Origin: Salinisphaera orenii subsp. halophila YIM 95161
GTDB lineage: Bacteria; Pseudomonadota; Gammaproteobacteria; Nevskiales; Salinisphaeraceae
Length of the DNA: 64,000 bases
Assembly (NCBI RefSeq): GCF_003732545.1
Contig: NZ_AYKF01000057.1
Coordinates: 1 to 64,000, forward strand
Direction of reading: 5' to 3'
A program made the position numbers and the translations under genes. The notes under the pieces were generated by a model. The model did no database searches and was not told the origin of the DNA. It saw nothing but the letters and a program-made list of their open reading frames with translations. Shown here one piece after another: positions 25,052 to 34,479 of this stretch (within the stretch, counting starts at the first letter, position 1; every line of letters begins with the position of its first letter).

Positions 25052-26479
25052 ATGAGCCGGGTCGTGCGCAATCTCACCGAGGGACCGATCGTCAGCGCTC
25101 TGGTGCGCCTGGCCGTGCCGATCGTGTTCGCCAATCTGCTCCAGACCGCCTATCAGCTGATCGACACCTTCTGGGTCGGCCGGCTGGGTGCGGCCGCGGT
25201 GGCCGCGGTCTCGCTGAGCTTTCCGGTGATCTTCTTTCTCATCTCGCTCGGTCTGGGCCTGGCGATCGCCGGCACCATCCTCGTGTCCCAGTACAGCGGC
25301 CGCGGTGACACCGTCCAGGTTAACCGGGTCGCGGCCCAGGCGCTGGTCGGCGTCATCGCGCTGTCGCTGGTGCTGGCCGTGGCCGGGGTATTCATTGCGG
25401 CGCGGCTGGCGGCGTTTCTCGGCGCCGACGCCGAGGTGCTGCCCATGGCCACGGCCTACATGCGGGTCTCGTTCGTCGGTCTGCCGTTCCTGTTCGCCTA
25501 CGTCATCTTCCAGTCGCTGATGCGCGGCGTGGGCGACGCCGCGACGCCGCTCTACATCGTCACCGGGACGGTGGTGCTCAATTTCTTTCTCGACCCGCTG
25601 TTCATCCTCGGCTGGGGACCGATGCCGGCGCTCGGCGTCTCCGGCGCGGCGCTGGCCACGGTGGTCACCCAGGGGCTGGCGGCGGTGGTGGGGCTGTGGA
25701 TGCTGTTCTCGGGCCGCTACGGCATCGCCCTGCGCGCGCGGCATCTGCGTCCGGATCCGCGGCTGCTGTGGCGTCTGTTCAAGCTCGGCGCGCCGTCGGC
25801 GGTGGAGCAGTCCACACGCGCGCTGGGACTGATGCTCATGACCATTCTGGTCTCCGGCTTCGGCACCGTGACCCTGGCCGCCTACGGCATCGGCACGCGC
25901 ATGCTCAGCTTCGTCATCATCCCGGCGCTGGGTCTGTCGCAGGCGACCTCGGCGCTCGTCGGCCAGAACATCGGCGCGGGCAAGATCGCGCGCGCCGAAC
26001 GCACCACCTGGCTGAGTGCGGTCGTGGCCCTGGTCACCTTGTCCGCCTTCGGGGTACTGGCCTTCATCTGGGCGGAGGCGATCGTGGCGCTGTTCGTGCC
26101 GAACGCGCCCGCAGTGATCGCGGAGGGCGCGACGTTCGTGCGCTTCACCGCGCTGGCCTACGGCCTGATCGGCGCCCAGATCGTGATCACCGGCGGTTTC
26201 CGCGGCTCGGGCAACACCCTCGTGGCGATGGCCATCGCCCTGATCTCGCTCTGGATGCTGCAGTTTCCGCTGGCCTGGCTGTTGTCCGAGCGCACCGGGC
26301 TGGGAGCGCTGGGCATCTGGATCGCCTATCCGGTGCAGAACGTGCTGACCGCGGCGATCGCCGCGATCTGGTTCGCCCGCGGGACCTGGAAGCGACGCCA
26401 GGTCATCGAGGCGGATGACCCCGAACGCGCCGCCGCCCGCTATAGGCCCGGAACGCTGACAAACACGACACTGCGCTGA
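25052..26479 (+). CDS. MATE family efflux transporter
   Basis: A 475-residue, twelve-helix MATE exporter with the two-fold repeat. The N-half starts LTEGPIVSALVRLAVPIVFANLLQTAYQLIDTFWVGRLG, which the family uses for cation-coupled drug efflux. SGRGD (near residue 88) and the mirrored QNIGAGKIARAERTTW at ~310 mark equivalent loops. It is more like the DinF/bacterial multi-substrate branch than NorM by general look. It reads alone, converging with a ribbon-helix-helix gene 8 bp away. Confidence 0.92.
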   Translation: MSRVVRNLTEGPIVSALVRLAVPIVFANLLQTAYQLIDTFWVGRLGAAAVAAVSLSFPVIFFLISLGLGLAIAGTILVSQYSGRGDTVQVNRVAAQALVGVIALSLVLAVAGVFIAARLAAFLGADAEVLPMATAYMRVSFVGLPFLFAYVIFQSLMRGVGDAATPLYIVTGTVVLNFFLDPLFILGWGPMPALGVSGAALATVVTQGLAAVVGLWMLFSGRYGIALRARHLRPDPRLLWRLFKLGAPSAVEQSTRALGLMLMTILVSGFGTVTLAAYGIGTRMLSFVIIPALGLSQATSALVGQNIGAGKIARAERTTWLSAVVALVTLSAFGVLAFIWAEAIVALFVPNAPAVIAEGATFVRFTALAYGLIGAQIVITGGFRGSGNTLVAMAIALISLWMLQFPLAWLLSERTGLGALGIWIAYPVQNVLTAAIAAIWFARGTWKRRQVIEADDPERAAARYRPGTLTNTTLR

Positions 26480-26486
26480 CCGGCTT

Positions 26487-26810
26487 TCAGGCGGTCTCGA
26501 TGTCTGCGTTGGCGGGTGTCACCTGGGCCGGGCGCGCGTCGCCGCCGGCATCGCAGCGACCGAGATGGATCGCACAGACGACACGCAGCATCGAGGCGAG
26601 ATTCGCGACCTCGCCGCGCTCGGAGACGATTTCACTGTAGAGCTCGCCGATGAATTCGGATACGGAATAGCCCTGCTGGCCGGCCAGCGCTTCGAGAATC
26701 CGCCAGAACTCGTGTTCCAGCCGGACGCTGGTCACGCAGCCGTGCAGACGGATCGAGCGGGTGGTGCTGCGATAGCGCGCCGGGTCCGCCGATGCGTAGA
26801 TATGGCACAT
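26487..26810 (-). CDS. ribbon-helix-helix domain protein
   Basis: A 107-residue protein with a ribbon-helix-helix domain of the RHH_4 type: SIRLHGCVTSVRLEHEFWRILEALAGQQGYSVSEFIGELYSEI, then NLASMLRVVC. Such proteins are putative DNA-binding regulators. GGAGGAGAC lies just before the ATG at 26810. It is divergent from the GMC dehydrogenase pair, and an inverted repeat (CGTTAG/CTAACG) sits between the two, so it may control the dehydrogenase and itself. That link is inferred from position. Confidence 0.85.
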   Translation of the reverse strand: MCHIYASADPARYRSTTRSIRLHGCVTSVRLEHEFWRILEALAGQQGYSVSEFIGELYSEIVSERGEVANLASMLRVVCAIHLGRCDAGGDARPAQVTPANADIETA

Positions 26811-26845
26811 GTCTCCTCCGGATTGCGTTTTGCCCGCAATTTGAT

Positions 26846-26867
26846 CGTTAGCGGTCTGAAACTAACG
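26846..26867. promoter_or_regulatory. inverted repeat, possible operator between rhh gene and dehydrogenase genes
   Basis: CGTTAG (26846-26851) and CTAACG (26862-26867) are perfect inverted hexamers separated by 10 bp, one helical-turn-spaced pair, in the 181-bp divergent intergenic region. It lies 36 bp upstream of the rhh start. A dimeric regulator would fit. No direct evidence ties a protein to it. Confidence 0.45.
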
Positions 26868-26991
26868 CTCGCGCCGGTCATCGGCAATGTAGTAGGCGGG
26901 TGTTACCACCGCCCGAGTCGCCCGCGCTAGCCTCGAAGTCGAGACAAAGAGACGGACTTGAGTCCGCCGTGGACGCCGAGGAGATCACACC

Positions 26992-27555
26992 ATGTCCGAT
27001 CATGCCGTATCGCGGCGCGCGTTTCTGCGCGCCGGCGGGGCCGTGCTCACGGGGACGCTGGCATCCACCAGCGGCGTGCTGGCACTGATCGCGCCGTCGA
27101 CGAGCTGGGCGCTGGAACTCGAGGCCCTCGACGCCCATCAGGGGGCGACCGTGCTGCAGTTCACCCGGCACGTCTTTCCGCATGATCGCCTGGACGACGC
27201 GGTCTATGCCCTGGTCGTCAAGGATCTCGATGCCGGCGCGGCCGAGGACCCGACGACTCGCCGCATGCTGATCGACGCCGTCCGTCGGCTCGACGAGGCC
27301 TCGGGCGGCGAGTGGCTGTCGCGCAGCGCGGCCGAGCAGTTCGTTCAGGTCCAGGCGATGGAGGCCACGCCGTTCTTCGTCAAGGTCCACAGCACGGCGG
27401 TCGTGTCACTCTACGACAATGACATGGCCTTCGCCCATTTCGGCTATCCCGGCAGGAAGGGTGATCCGGGCTATATCCATCGCGGATTCAACGATCTGCA
27501 CTGGCTGCCCGATCCGCCGGACGGGGCCAGCGGCCCCGTCCCCGAAACGGCCTGA
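26992..27555 (+). CDS. gluconate 2-dehydrogenase subunit 3-like protein with Tat signal
   Basis: A 187-residue small subunit of a membrane-associated GMC-type dehydrogenase. The Tat signal is SRRAFLRAGGAVLTG, followed by a hydrophobic core and an Ala-rich exit. The mature part has FTRHVFPHDRLDDAVYALVV and FGYPGRKGDPGYIHRGFNDL near the end, both typical of the gluconate/sorbitol dehydrogenase small subunit. It exports folded to the periplasm and carries the flavin subunit along. The flavoprotein starts 10 bp later with a GAGGAGG site, so the two genes form an operon. Confidence 0.9.
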   Translation: MSDHAVSRRAFLRAGGAVLTGTLASTSGVLALIAPSTSWALELEALDAHQGATVLQFTRHVFPHDRLDDAVYALVVKDLDAGAAEDPTTRRMLIDAVRRLDEASGGEWLSRSAAEQFVQVQAMEATPFFVKVHSTAVVSLYDNDMAFAHFGYPGRKGDPGYIHRGFNDLHWLPDPPDGASGPVPETA

Positions 27556-27565
27556 GGAGGCGAGC

Positions 27566-29152
27566 ATGGATATGTACGACAACCGAACGACTTTCGCCGC
27601 GGACGACGACGGCGTCGTGGTGGTGATCGGCTCGGGTGCGGGCGGCGGCACGCTGGCCAACGAGCTCGCGCAGAAAGGTGTGGACGTGGTGCTTCTCGAG
27701 GCGGGCGGGCTGCACACCACCGATGAATTCATCGCCGACGAATGGCCGTCGTTCAGTCAGCTCGCCTGGACCGACACCCGCACGACCATGGGCGACTGGC
27801 GGGTGGCGCGCGATTTTCCCAATCTGCCGGCCTGGATCTGCAAGGCCGTCGGTGGCACCACGGTGCACTGGGCCGGCGCCAGCCTGCGCATCGAGCCGCA
27901 CGAGTTCCGCGCCCGCAGCACGTACGGCGATCTGGCGGGCGCCACGCTGCGCGACTGGCCGCTGTCTGCCGACGATCTCGCGTCCTACTACGACACCGCC
28001 GAGAAGAAGCTCAACGTCACACGGACCAACGGCCTGCCGGGCCTGCCGGCGAACAACAACTTCAAGGTCATGCATGCCGGGGCGACACGCCTCGGTTATG
28101 AGACCTGCCACACCGGTCGCATGGCGATCAACAGCGTCAACAAGGACGGCCGGAATCACTGCATGCAGCGCGGCTTCTGCTTCCAGGGCTGTCGCTATGC
28201 CGCGAAGTGGTCGACGCTATACACCGAAATTCCGGCCGCATTGCAGACCGGCCGGGTCGAGCTGCGCACCCGCGTGCACGTCGCGCGGATCGACCACGAC
28301 GACAACGACCGCGTGACCGGCGTCGTCTACTTCGATGCCGACGGCCGCGAGCGGCGTCAGGCCGCGCGGGTAGCCGCGGTGGCCGGCAATTCGATCGAGA
28401 CGCCCCGGCTGCTTCTCAATTCCGAGTCGTCACGATTCCCCAACGGTCTGGCCAACGGTTCGGATCAGGTCGGGCGCAACTACATGCGCCATACCACCGG
28501 CACCGTCTGGGGCGTGTTCGACAAGCCGGTGGAGATGTACAAGGGCACGACCATGGCCGGCATCGTCCAGGACGAGGCGCGTCACGATCCGAAGCGTGGG
28601 TTCGTCGGCGGCTACGAGATGGAAACGATCTCCCTCGGTCTGCCGTTCATGGCGGCGTTCTTCAACCCGGGCGGCTGGGGCCGCGGTTTCACCGAGGCCA
28701 TGGAGCAGTATCGCCACATGGCCGGGATGTGGCTGGTGGGCGAGGACATGCCGCAGGCCGACAATCGGGTCACGCTCAGCAGCGAGGCCAGGGACGCTTT
28801 CGGTCTGCCCGTCGCCAACGTCCACTACACCGATCACGCCAACGACGTCGCCATGCGCGAGCACGCCTACACCCGGGGCGCGGCGATCTACGAGGCGGCG
28901 GGTGCGACCCGCACCTACCGGACGCCGCCGTATCCGTCGACGCACAATCTCGGAACCTGCCGTATGAGCGAGCGCGCCGCGGACGGCGTCTGCAACGGCC
29001 ACGGACAGAGCCACGAACTGGCCAATCTGTTTATCTCCGACGGCAGCCAGTTCACGACCAGCGCGGCCGAGAATCCGACGTTGACCATCGTCACGCTGGC
29101 GATACGCCAGGCCGATTACATCGCGGAACGAATGCGCGCACGGGCGATCTAG
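27566..29152 (+). CDS. GMC family FAD-dependent dehydrogenase (large subunit)
   Basis: A 528-residue flavoprotein of the glucose-methanol-choline family. The FAD site is VVVIGSGAGGGTLANELAQKG (about residues 16-36) with LLEAGG after it. AVGGTTVHWAGASLRIEP is the usual glycine-rich segment. The C-terminus has THNLGTCRMSE and AAENPTLTIVTLAIRQADYI. It is translated right after the Tat-exported small subunit and presumably rides out with it to oxidise a sugar, polyol or sugar acid. The third gene of such dehydrogenases, a cytochrome c, is absent downstream, so the electron acceptor is not evident. Confidence 0.92.
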   Translation: MDMYDNRTTFAADDDGVVVVIGSGAGGGTLANELAQKGVDVVLLEAGGLHTTDEFIADEWPSFSQLAWTDTRTTMGDWRVARDFPNLPAWICKAVGGTTVHWAGASLRIEPHEFRARSTYGDLAGATLRDWPLSADDLASYYDTAEKKLNVTRTNGLPGLPANNNFKVMHAGATRLGYETCHTGRMAINSVNKDGRNHCMQRGFCFQGCRYAAKWSTLYTEIPAALQTGRVELRTRVHVARIDHDDNDRVTGVVYFDADGRERRQAARVAAVAGNSIETPRLLLNSESSRFPNGLANGSDQVGRNYMRHTTGTVWGVFDKPVEMYKGTTMAGIVQDEARHDPKRGFVGGYEMETISLGLPFMAAFFNPGGWGRGFTEAMEQYRHMAGMWLVGEDMPQADNRVTLSSEARDAFGLPVANVHYTDHANDVAMREHAYTRGAAIYEAAGATRTYRTPPYPSTHNLGTCRMSERAADGVCNGHGQSHELANLFISDGSQFTTSAAENPTLTIVTLAIRQADYIAERMRARAI

Positions 29153-29281
29153 CTAGCCGGCGGGTGATGGACGGGCGATGACCACGCCCCAGCATCATCC
29201 GCTCGAACCAAACCGTGGCCCGGTACGTCGAGGCCCGGCCGTGCTGCGTGGCCGGGCAGCTGCTGCTCCGGCCCGGCTCGT

Positions 29282-29542
29282 TCAGTGTTCGCGCAGGGCG
29301 CGGATGAGTTCGTCCTTGCTCATTTCCGAACGCTGGCCGATGCCGATCTGCTGCGCCTTCTCGTAGAGCGCATCGACCGACCAGTCCTCGTATTCGGGAT
29401 GCCGCCCGCCCTTCCGGCCGGCGGCTTCGCGGTCGGTATTGGCGATGCGTGCGGCCTTTTCCTTGCTCATGCCATCGTCGCGGAGGGCGTCGTACTGCTC
29501 CGGATCCTTGATCCGGCGGTTATCGTCCCGGCTGTCGCTCAT
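29282..29542 (-). CDS. DUF7218 / Rho-N-like small charged protein
   Basis: An 86-residue highly charged protein that starts MSDSRDDNRRIKDPEQYDALR and contains GMSKEKAARIANTDREAAGRKGG, the small DUF7218-type signature. The C-terminus (SVDALYEKAQQIGIGQRSEMSKDELIRALREH) resembles a Rho N-terminal / SAP-like helical domain that could bind nucleic acid. GGAG lies 6 bp before the ATG at 29542; an upstream TTG in frame is less likely. It is single and convergent with the GMC operon. Confidence 0.8.
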   Translation of the reverse strand: MSDSRDDNRRIKDPEQYDALRDDGMSKEKAARIANTDREAAGRKGGRHPEYEDWSVDALYEKAQQIGIGQRSEMSKDELIRALREH

Positions 29543-29645
29543 GTCATGCTCCAATGTTTAGCTGGCCTTCATTGTGGCGGCCCGTCCGCAACGGGGAACT
29601 CGTGAAACTACCTAGGCAATCCCACGGCCGGGCGAGGGCGCGCGC

Positions 29646-30416
29646 ATGACTGCGGCCGACCCGGATCTCCAGATCCACGCCGCCAACGCGACGGGGCGGG
29701 ACTATGTCGTGGGCGACATCCACGGCTGTTTCTACATGCTCGACGCGCTGCTGGAACGCATCGGCTTCGATGCGACGCGCGACCGGCTGTTCTCGGTCGG
29801 CGATCTCGTCGATCGCGGGCCGGACAGCGAGCGCGCCGCGGAATATCTCGATCGGCCCTGGTTTCATGCGATCCGCGGCAATCACGAGGACATGCTTCTG
29901 GACGCGGTCGCCGAGGGCGGCGAGGCGGCCTCGCTCTGGCGCATGAACGGCGGCGGCTGGTTCGATGCTCTGGATGCGGCGAGCCGGGCGGCGTTGACGC
30001 GCCGGGTCGCGGCGCTGCCGCATGCGATCGAGGTCGCGCTGCCGAGCGGCGGCTGCGCGGTACTCGTGCACGGCGATCTGCCCGGCCGGGACTGGCCGGC
30101 GCTGCGGGCCGGGCTCGCCGCGGGTACGCTGCGCGAGGACGATCGGGTGGCCATGGTCTGGGATCGCGAGAGCGCCCGCCGGATCGAGACCGGCCGCGGC
30201 GGGGTCGAGGTGACCGGCGCGGCCGTGGTGTTCCTCGGCCATACCCCGATGCCGGCCCCGATCGCCTCGGCCAACACGCGCTGGATCGATACCGGCGCCT
30301 TCATGGGGCGCCGCCTGACGCTGGCCGAGCTGGCCGCCGATGGCCGCGTCTGGTCGCTGGCCGCGGATCTGGAGGACTGCGAACACGACTGGCGGCACGT
30401 CGGCACGCCGGGCTGA
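29646..30416 (+). CDS. metallophosphoesterase of the PPP family
   Basis: A 256-residue calcineurin-like phosphoesterase, probably a serine/threonine protein phosphatase of the PrpA/PphA type. Metal-ligand motifs are VVGDIHGCFYML (about residues 21-32), GDLVDRGPD, GNHED and LVHGDLPGR, with FLGHTPMP near the end. It acts in the cytosol. There is no kinase partner nearby. It reads away from the DUF7218 gene and converges with the lipase gene. Confidence 0.88.
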   Translation: MTAADPDLQIHAANATGRDYVVGDIHGCFYMLDALLERIGFDATRDRLFSVGDLVDRGPDSERAAEYLDRPWFHAIRGNHEDMLLDAVAEGGEAASLWRMNGGGWFDALDAASRAALTRRVAALPHAIEVALPSGGCAVLVHGDLPGRDWPALRAGLAAGTLREDDRVAMVWDRESARRIETGRGGVEVTGAAVVFLGHTPMPAPIASANTRWIDTGAFMGRRLTLAELAADGRVWSLAADLEDCEHDWRHVGTPG

Positions 30417-30451
30417 TGCGCCCGGCTGATGCGTAGCGTCGATGCGGCGCG

Positions 30452-31750
30452 TCATTCGCCGCCGGTGAGCGAGGCGCAGTCGCTGGTCGGGGGGCGGCCG
30501 GCGAAGCGTTCGTCCAGCCAGGCGACCGCCGCGCCGGCGTGCGTGACCGCGGCACTGATGTGCTCGCCGAAGGCGAGATCGAAGCGCACCGGCACACCCG
30601 CGCGGCAGTAGCGCCGCGCCAGGGCGAGGGCGTCCGCGCGGGGCGTCACCTGGTCGAACCGGGCGTGATAATAGAGCAGCGGCGCGTCGAAGCCGCGCTG
30701 ACCGAGCGTGTTGGCGGCGGCGACCCGCGCCAGCGCCGGCTGCTCGAGCGGTTCGTCGACGGTGGTGTATTCCGCGAAGGTGTCGAAGCTGTAGCCCGAC
30801 AGCAGCGGGTCCTTCACCCAGGCCAGCTCCTGGCCGACGCAGCTCTCGGCCAGATCCGCGAACATCGCCCGGCCGCGCGCGTTGAGCAGCGCATCGACGT
30901 CGATCTCCTCATGGGCCCGGCTCAGCCCGATCACGGCCGCGAAGTACAGGCCGGCGAACAGGCCGCCGTCGATATGCCGTGCGGTGCCGACGAGATCGGC
31001 CGGCGGGCCGCCGGCAGCCACGCCCGCGATCGGCAGCTCCGGCGCGTAGTCGGCGGCCAGCTCGGCCGCCCAGAGACTGGCGAAGGCGCCGCCCGAATAG
31101 CCCCAGAGCGCGACCGGCGCCTGCGCGTCGATCGGCGTGTCGGCCAGCAACGCCCGCGCCGCGCGGATGCCGTCGAGCACGCCGTGGCCGGCGTTGGGCC
31201 CGGCCAGGAACTGGGCCTCCGGGCCCTCGTAGTCCGGCAGCACGACGATCCAGCCGCGGCTGAGCGCCTTGTTCATCAGCCCGTGTTCGACCATCGAGCC
31301 GGACAGGATCTCGCGGGAGGGCGCGCAGCGACGCGTGAGCGCATCGTAGGCCACCTGGTAGGACAACAGCCGCGGTTCGGGATCCGCGGGGATCAGCACC
31401 GTGGCCACGTTGATTTGGGGGCGGCCGTGGGAGTTCGTGCTGCGGTAGGCCACCTGCCAGGCGCGTGCGTCGACGTCGAAGAAGTAGTAGGCCTGTGGCG
31501 CGATCGGCCGGTAGCGCAGGATCATGCCCGGCGGGGTCGCGGCCAGTTCGGCCGGCAGGCCACGGGCGTGGAACGGATCGTCGTCGGGCTCGGCGAACGG
31601 GGCGGCCGGTGCCGGATAGGCCGCGGCGCCGGCTGCGACGGCCTCCGGCGGCATCGCCGCGCCGACGGCGGGCGGCCGCCCGGCGCAGCCGACGACCTGG
31701 GCCAGGACCAAGGCCAGGGACAACAGCAGACCGGCGGCGGGCCAACGCAA
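30452..31750 (-). CDS. secretory lipase-family lipoprotein hydrolase
   Basis: A 432-residue alpha/beta hydrolase of the secretory lipase (LIP) family. The N-terminus is a lipoprotein signal with lipobox LAQVVGCAG, so it is likely outer-membrane or periplasm anchored. The nucleophile elbow is WGYSGGAFASLWAAE, the acid is in HARFDQVTP, and the His in EHISAAVTHAG. PDYEGPEAQFLAGPNAGH is another family motif. It probably hydrolyses esters or triglycerides. It is transcribed alone, just downstream of the urea operon's end. Confidence 0.9.
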   Translation of the reverse strand: MRWPAAGLLLSLALVLAQVVGCAGRPPAVGAAMPPEAVAAGAAAYPAPAAPFAEPDDDPFHARGLPAELAATPPGMILRYRPIAPQAYYFFDVDARAWQVAYRSTNSHGRPQINVATVLIPADPEPRLLSYQVAYDALTRRCAPSREILSGSMVEHGLMNKALSRGWIVVLPDYEGPEAQFLAGPNAGHGVLDGIRAARALLADTPIDAQAPVALWGYSGGAFASLWAAELAADYAPELPIAGVAAGGPPADLVGTARHIDGGLFAGLYFAAVIGLSRAHEEIDVDALLNARGRAMFADLAESCVGQELAWVKDPLLSGYSFDTFAEYTTVDEPLEQPALARVAAANTLGQRGFDAPLLYYHARFDQVTPRADALALARRYCRAGVPVRFDLAFGEHISAAVTHAGAAVAWLDERFAGRPPTSDCASLTGGE

Positions 31751-31800
31751 TCGCGACTCCCATTCAGGCCGCCGCGACCGCGGCGGCGCGATCGCCGAGA

Positions 31801-32524
31801 CTATACGCTCAGATGTTTCTGCACCAGGTCGTCGGTGAGGGCGTCGATCTCGCCCTCGGCGACGAGCCGGCCGTTCTCGAGAATGCGGAACTCGTCGGCC
31901 ACGCGCCGGGCGAAGGGCAGTTTCTGCTCGACCAGCAGCACGGTGAGGCCGTCCTCACGGTTGAGTCGTTCCAGCGTGTCGCCGATCTGGGCGACGATGT
32001 TCGGCTGAATGCCTTCGCAGGGTTCGTCGAGGATCAGCAGGCGCGGCTCGAACACCAGCACGCGCCCGATCGCCAGCTGCTGCTGCTGGCCGCCGGACAG
32101 GTCGCCGCCGCGGCGGTTGCGCATCTCCTTGAGCACGGGAAACAGCTCGTAGACGCGTTCGAGGGCGTTCGCCGAGCGATCCGCACGCACGTGCACGCCG
32201 AGCTGCAGATTCTCGGCAACCGTCAGCTGCGGAAAGATCTCGCGCCCCTGGGGCACGTAGCCCACGCCCAGGCGGGCGCGCCGGTCAGCCGGCAGCCGCA
32301 GCAGGTCGGTGTCGTCGAGCCGGACCTCGCCCCTGGCGTGCACGAGCCCCATCACGCACTTGAGCAGGGTGGTCTTGCCCATGCCGTTGCGGCCCATCAG
32401 GCAGCTGATGCGCCCGGGCGTGACGGTCATGTCGACGTTCCAGAGGATATGGCTGCCGCCGTAGTACTGGTCGAGCCCGCGCAGGGTCAGGCTCGCGGCC
32501 CGGCGGTCGGGCGTGGTTGCGGCA

Positions 32525-32532
<8 letters not shown>
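31801..32532 (-). CDS. urtE: urea ABC transporter ATPase UrtE
   Basis: A 243-residue ATPase, the second of the two that power the Urt importer. The Walker A is GRNGMGKTT, the signature is DLSGGQQQQLAIG and Walker B is LLILDEPCEGIQP. LEQYYGGSHIL-like GLDQYYGGSHILWNVD at the N-terminus is the form seen in UrtE. It starts with GTG and overlaps urtD by 8 bp, ending the atzF-uca-gntR-urtABCDE unit. Confidence 0.95.
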
Positions 32533-33354
<822 letters not shown>

Positions 33355-33358
<4 letters not shown>

Positions 33359-34479
33359 GACGGCTCCTTTCGGCGCATCCGCCGGCGTAGTTGCGACACC
33401 AGGCCGACGATGCCCTTGGGCAGAAACAGAGTGACGGCCACGAACAGGATGCCCAGCGCATAGGGCCAGATCTCCGGGTAGGCGCCGGTCAGCCAGGTCT
33501 TGGCGAAGTTGACCGCGCCCGCGCCGAGCGCGGCGCCGTAGAGCGTACCGCGCCCGCCGACGGCGACCCAGACCACGGCCTCGATCGAGGCGATGGGCGA
33601 GAACTCGCTGGGATTGATGATGCCGACCTGCGGCACGTAGAGCGCGCCGGCGACGCCGGCGAGCATCGCCGAGACGGTGAAGATCCACAGCTTGTAGTAC
33701 GCCACGCGGTAGCCGGTGAAGCGGGTGCGGCTCTCGGCGTCGCGGATCGCCTCGAGCACACGCCCGAGCCGCGAGGTGACGATGAAGCGGGCGATCAGGA
33801 AACCGAGCAGCAGACCGACGCCGGAGGCCACGAATAGGGCGTTGCGGGTGCCGTCGGCCGACAGCTCGTAGCCCAGGATATCCTTGAAGTCGGTCAGGCC
33901 GTTGTTGCCGCCGAAGCCCATCTCGTTGCGAAAGAAGGCCAGCATCAGGGCATAGGTCATCGCCTGGGTGATGATGGCGAAATACACGCCGGTCACCCGG
34001 GAACGAAACGCCAGCCCGCCGAAGACGAGCGCCAGCAGACCCGGCACGAGTACGACCATGGCCATGGCGAAGGGAAAGATATCCATCCCGTGCCAGTACC
34101 AGGGCAGATGCTCCCAGTCGAGAAAGACCATGAAATCCGGCAGCACCGGGTTGCCGTAGACGCCTCGGTCCCCGATCTGGCGCATCAGGTACATGCCCAT
34201 GGCATAGCCGCCGAGGCCGAAGAACGCGGTGTGGCCGAGGCTGAGGATGCCGCAGTAGCCCCAGATCAGATCGATGGCGACCGCGAGCAGGGCGTAGGTG
34301 AGATATTTGCCGATCAGCGCGACCGTATAGTCGGTCACGTGCAGGGCGCTGGCCTCGGGCAGGTAGACGTTGCACAGCGGGACCGCCACCGTCAGCGCGA
34401 TCAGTACGACCACGAAGATCAGGCTGCCGGTATCGCCGAGCATGCGCGTGAGCACGGGGCCGTGATTGGAATGACGCAT
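33355..34479 (-). CDS. urtC: urea ABC transporter permease UrtC
   Basis: A 374-residue LivM-type permease of the urea importer with about nine hydrophobic segments. The family's CGILSLGHTAFFGLGGYAMGMYLM and DAESRTRFTGYRVAYYKLWIFTVSAMLAG motifs are present. The start overlaps the urtB stop by one base (TGATG), and its stop overlaps urtD by 4 bp. It pairs with UrtB in the membrane. Confidence 0.95.
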
